From: UBA12087 sp964370815
Lineage (GTDB): Bacteria; Chloroflexota; Anaerolineae; Anaerolineales; Villigracilaceae
DNA length: 64,000 nucleotides
Assembly: GCA_964370815.1 (NCBI GenBank)
Contig: CAYJKQ010000008.1
Coordinates: forward strand, 50,650 to 114,649
Reading direction: 5' to 3'
The first letter of the stretch is position 1. Each line of letters starts with the position of its first letter. The notes beneath the pieces are model-generated. The model was not told where the DNA came from and ran no database searches. It saw only the letters and a list, made by a program, of their open reading frames with translations. The position numbers and the translations under genes are program-made. Below, piece after piece: positions 61,314-64,000 of the stretch.

Positions 61314-63695
61314 CTAAAACTCCTGGTGTGCGGTGCGGGTGATGATCTCCTCTTGCAGAGCCAGGCTCAGGTCGCAGAAGTAATCACTGTAGCCAGCCAC
61401 GCGCACGATCAGGTCCCGGTACTCGGACGGGTTTTTCTGTGCCAGGCGCAGGGTTTCAGTATCCACCACATTGAACTGGATGTGGTGACCGTCCAGTTTG
61501 AAATACGAACGCACCAGTTGCACCAGCTTGTCCAGACTGTCATCATCCTTGAGCATTTGCGGAGTAAATTTCTGGTTGAGCAAGGTTCCGCCTGTGCGGA
61601 CATGATCCAAGCGGGCTGCCGATTTCAGTACAGCGGTGGGACCGTGCCGGTCGGCACCCTGTACCGGAGAGATGCCCTCGGAAAGGGGTGTCCAGGCTTT
61701 GCGTCCATCCGGTGTGGCGGCAGTGACCGTGCCAAAGTAGATGTGGCAGGTGGTGGGTAACAGGTTGATATGATATTGTCCGTGGCGCGTATTGGGGCGA
61801 CCTTCGATCAGATCGTAGTAGGTTTCGAAAACCTTCACCAGCAGGTCATCGGCACGGGCATCATCGTTGCCATAACGCGGCGTCCTGTTGAGCAGCATTT
61901 GGCGCTGGCGCTCAAAGCCCTCGAAATCGGCTGCCAGCATGTTCAGCAGGTCGGGCATGTTCAGGTTTTTTTGATCAAAGACGTGTTCCTTGATGGCAGA
62001 CAGGCAGTCGGTGATGGTGCCCATACCGACACCCTGGATGTAGGAAGAGTTGTAGCGCGCCCCGCCGCAGTGATAATCCCGACCAGCCTGGATGCAGTCA
62101 TCCACCAGCAAAGAGAGGAAGGGGGCTGGCATATAGGTGGCATATAGTTGTTCGATGTGGTTGTTGCCCTTGATCTTGATGTCTATAAAATGGCGCATCT
62201 GCTGTTCAAAGGCTGCATACAGTTCTTCAAAACCAGCAAATTTGGTCGGGTCACCGCTCTGCGGACCCAATTGTTTGCCGGTTCGTACATCCAGACCGTT
62301 ATGCAGGGTCAACTCGAGTATCTTGGGGATGTTGAAGTAGCCGGTCAAGATGTAGGCTTCCTTACCGAATGCGCCGGTCTCCACGCAGCCGCTGGTGCCC
62401 CCGTCCCGTGCATCCGGCAGCGTTTTTCCGACCCGCACCATCTCCTGTATGACCATGTCCGCATTGAAGATGGAGGGTTGACCGAAACCGGTACGGATGA
62501 TCTTTGCGGCGCGCTTTACAAAGCGGTCAGGGTTCTTCTTGCTGACCTGGATGGATGAAGAGGGTTGCAGCAAACGCATCTCTTCGATCACATCCAACAA
62601 CAGGTAAGAGACCTCGCTGACGCCATCCGAGCCATCCGCCAGCAGACCGCCGATATTGATCTGGGAGAAGTCGGTATAGGTGCCGCTTTCCTCAGCGGTC
62701 ACACCCACCTTGGGAGGAGCAGGCTGGTTGTTGAATTTGATCCAGAAACACTGCAGCAATTCTTCGTAATACTCCCTTCCACGGCGATGATCTCCCAGAG
62801 GGGCAAGGTTGGGGAGAGGGTCATAGAAAGGTTGCAAGTGACGGTCGAGGTGCCCGGGGCAGAATGAATCCCAAGTATTCAGTTCTGTGGTCACGCCCAG
62901 ATGTACGAACCAGTAATATTGCAGGGCTTCCCAGAAATCGCGCGGGGCGTGGGCAGGGACATGTGAACATACTTCAGCGATGCGCTCCAGCTCTGCCCGG
63001 CGGGACGGGTCGCTCTCGATCTGCGCCTGGCGACGGGCTTCCTCAGCATGGCGTTCTCCAAAGCGGATCAGAGCCTGGGCTGTAAGGCGCATGGCTTTAA
63101 GTTCTTCCTGTTTTGAATAGGCTTGCGGGTCTTTCAGAAAATCCAGTCCGGCCAGGCTGGCATCGATCCTGGCGATGAAGTCGAGCATGCCGCTGGTGTA
63201 GATCTTGCCGTCCAGAACGGTGTGCCCCGGGGCGCGCTGTTCCATGAACTCGGTAAAGATGCCAGCCTGATAGGCTGCTTGCCACTCTTCTGTCATCTCC
63301 TGGAAGAGCATTTCGCGCAGCGAGCGTCCCTGCCAGTAGGGGATGACCTTGTTTGCATATGCCTGCCGGGATCGAGCAGGCACCTTGAAGGAGGTTTTCT
63401 GGCGTGAATCGAGGATATCCAGGTCTTCCAGGCTGTGGCAGCACAATTCCGGGTAGGTCGGGGCGACCTTGGGTGCGGGTCCCTTTTCACCCACGATTAG
63501 CTCACCCGCGCCGATGTAAATGGTCTTGTATTCCATCAGGTAGGCGAACGAGCGGGCGCGCTGCAGCGGCACAGACTCCAGGCTGGAGCTCTGCTGATAA
63601 AAAGCAGTCAATAATTCAGCGCGTTCGCTGGAAAGCGTCTCCCTGGCATCCAGGGACTGCTGGCGCAATTTTTTGACACGGTCGGAAACGGGCAT
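61314..63695 (-). CDS. Glycyl radical enzyme, HypD-like (dehydratase/decarboxylase group)
   Basis: The 793-aa protein has the thiyl-radical cysteine C437 in GGTSGCVETGAFGKEAY with E439, an ELNTWDSFCPGHLDRHL block (D276), and the glycyl-radical loop RVAGYSDYF with G768 near the C-terminus. SGCVE with WDSF is the pattern of dehydratase-type enzymes; overall it looks closest to trans-4-hydroxyproline dehydratase, with arylacetate decarboxylase as alternative. It requires a radical-SAM activase and anaerobic conditions; none is in the window. AGAGGA precedes the ATG. Confidence 0.9.
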   Translation of the reverse strand: MPVSDRVKKLRQQSLDARETLSSERAELLTAFYQQSSSLESVPLQRARSFAYLMEYKTIYIGAGELIVGEKGPAPKVAPTYPELCCHSLEDLDILDSRQKTSFKVPARSRQAYANKVIPYWQGRSLREMLFQEMTEEWQAAYQAGIFTEFMEQRAPGHTVLDGKIYTSGMLDFIARIDASLAGLDFLKDPQAYSKQEELKAMRLTAQALIRFGERHAEEARRQAQIESDPSRRAELERIAEVCSHVPAHAPRDFWEALQYYWFVHLGVTTELNTWDSFCPGHLDRHLQPFYDPLPNLAPLGDHRRGREYYEELLQCFWIKFNNQPAPPKVGVTAEESGTYTDFSQINIGGLLADGSDGVSEVSYLLLDVIEEMRLLQPSSSIQVSKKNPDRFVKRAAKIIRTGFGQPSIFNADMVIQEMVRVGKTLPDARDGGTSGCVETGAFGKEAYILTGYFNIPKILELTLHNGLDVRTGKQLGPQSGDPTKFAGFEELYAAFEQQMRHFIDIKIKGNNHIEQLYATYMPAPFLSLLVDDCIQAGRDYHCGGARYNSSYIQGVGMGTITDCLSAIKEHVFDQKNLNMPDLLNMLAADFEGFERQRQMLLNRTPRYGNDDARADDLLVKVFETYYDLIEGRPNTRHGQYHINLLPTTCHIYFGTVTAATPDGRKAWTPLSEGISPVQGADRHGPTAVLKSAARLDHVRTGGTLLNQKFTPQMLKDDDSLDKLVQLVRSYFKLDGHHIQFNVVDTETLRLAQKNPSEYRDLIVRVAGYSDYFCDLSLALQEEIITRTAHQEF

Positions 63696-63727
63696 GGACT
63701 GTTCCTCTAAGGATTATTGGACTTATT

Positions 63728-64000
63728 TTACACCCTGCCGGATGGATTGATTTGGTTTTCATCATCATTTTCCCAATTGCCCGGGTTGGATTGAATGTAA
63801 TTGGCGATGTTTTCAAGATCATTTTGGTCCCGGATGATGTGTTCGTAATAATTGCGTTGCCAGATTTTCGTGATATATAATTCCCGCCCGGCGCGGTACG
63901 TCACGGAGGATTTATATGCGCGCAGGATGGTTGGTATAGAGCCCACCACCGGTTTACCATATTGTTCCTCTGTAGGGGCACGGCGACGCCGTACCCCTAC
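63728..64000 (-). CDS. Y1/RAYT-type transposase, C-terminal part
   Basis: The frame is open to the right window edge, so only the C-terminal 90 residues are seen. QYGKPVVGSIPTILRAYKSSVTYRAG is followed by ITKIWQRNYYEHIIRD and NDLENIANYIQSNPGNWENDDEN. These are the closing motifs of REP-associated tyrosine (Y1) transposases. The catalytic HUH and Tyr lie outside. A REP-like palindrome (63972-64000) lies in frame within the coding sequence. Confidence 0.8.
   Translation of the reverse strand, partial: VGVRRRRAPTEEQYGKPVVGSIPTILRAYKSSVTYRAGRELYITKIWQRNYYEHIIRDQNDLENIANYIQSNPGNWENDDENQINPSGRV
63972..64000. repeat. REP-like palindrome inside the transposase frame
   Basis: GTAGGGG-C-ACGGCG and CGCCGT-A-CCCCTAC form an almost perfect 14-bp inverted repeat with one mismatch and a one-base centre. 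In the transposase frame it encodes VGVRRRRAPT. GTAGGGG...CCCCTAC palindromes of this form are typical REP elements of Y1 transposases. Confidence 0.75.

Overview
The window is about 64 kb of a bacterial genome that looks like a draft or metagenome-assembled member of the Chloroflexota, probably class Anaerolineae. This is an inference from gene content: a CSLREA-type giant secreted protein, many small lipoproteins, Pst paralogues, four-helix-bundle and REP-associated transposase families, and NadABC without obvious outer-membrane machinery. There are no rRNA genes, no tRNA I can support, and no CRISPR array. The only run of Ns (53264-53363) is a scaffold gap, and the sequence itself shows that it is spurious.

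Region 1 (1-12.1 kb) is almost entirely on the minus strand. It holds small stress and envelope proteins: YtxH-like, YggT-like, CsbD, GlsB/YeaQ-like, dodecin, a rhomboid protease, an Era-like GTPase with a DUF697-like tail, and an orphan receiver domain. It also holds two internally repetitive surface proteins, an IS3-family element, a NarL-type two-component pair and a lipoprotein. Five copies of a structured intergenic repeat (about 45-63 bp) punctuate it and are not seen elsewhere in the window.

Region 2 (12.3-26.3 kb) carries two short minus operons (acetyltransferase plus sugar-cation symporter; CitE-like lyase plus EamA transporter). Then come a MASE1/multi-PAS protein with no output domain, an AIM24 protein facing a class V aminotransferase-like enzyme, and a plus-strand operon of a YtrA-type GntR regulator, an SPFH protein, a PLDc_N membrane protein and an ABC exporter.

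Region 3 (26.5-44.6 kb) contains a 1332-residue secreted protein with beta-helix and Ig-like repeats, a TlpA-like thioredoxin coupled to a divergent Lgt-like protein, a stand-alone PEP/pyruvate-binding (ATP-grasp type) protein, the NAD synthesis genes nadC-nadA-nadB, a membrane rhodanese, a glycosyltransferase and hydrolases.

Region 4 (44.9-56.8 kb) is a double phosphate-uptake locus: pstS1-C1-A1-B1-phoU, then phoB-phoR, then pstS2-C2-A2-(four-helix bundle)-pstB2, with a third, divergent pstB. PstB1 is canonical. PstB2 lacks the Q-loop glutamine and PstB3 has an altered signature motif, a complementary pattern that suggests a heterodimeric ATPase for the second transporter. A four-helix-bundle gene lies between pstA2 and pstB2 inside a 471-bp unit bounded by inverted repeats.

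Region 5 (56.8-64 kb) has amino-acid catabolism genes: L-serine dehydratase, a MalY/PatB-type C-S lyase/aminotransferase, a methyltransferase and a HypD-like glycyl radical enzyme without a visible activase. The window ends in a partial Y1/RAYT-type transposase whose coding frame contains a REP palindrome.
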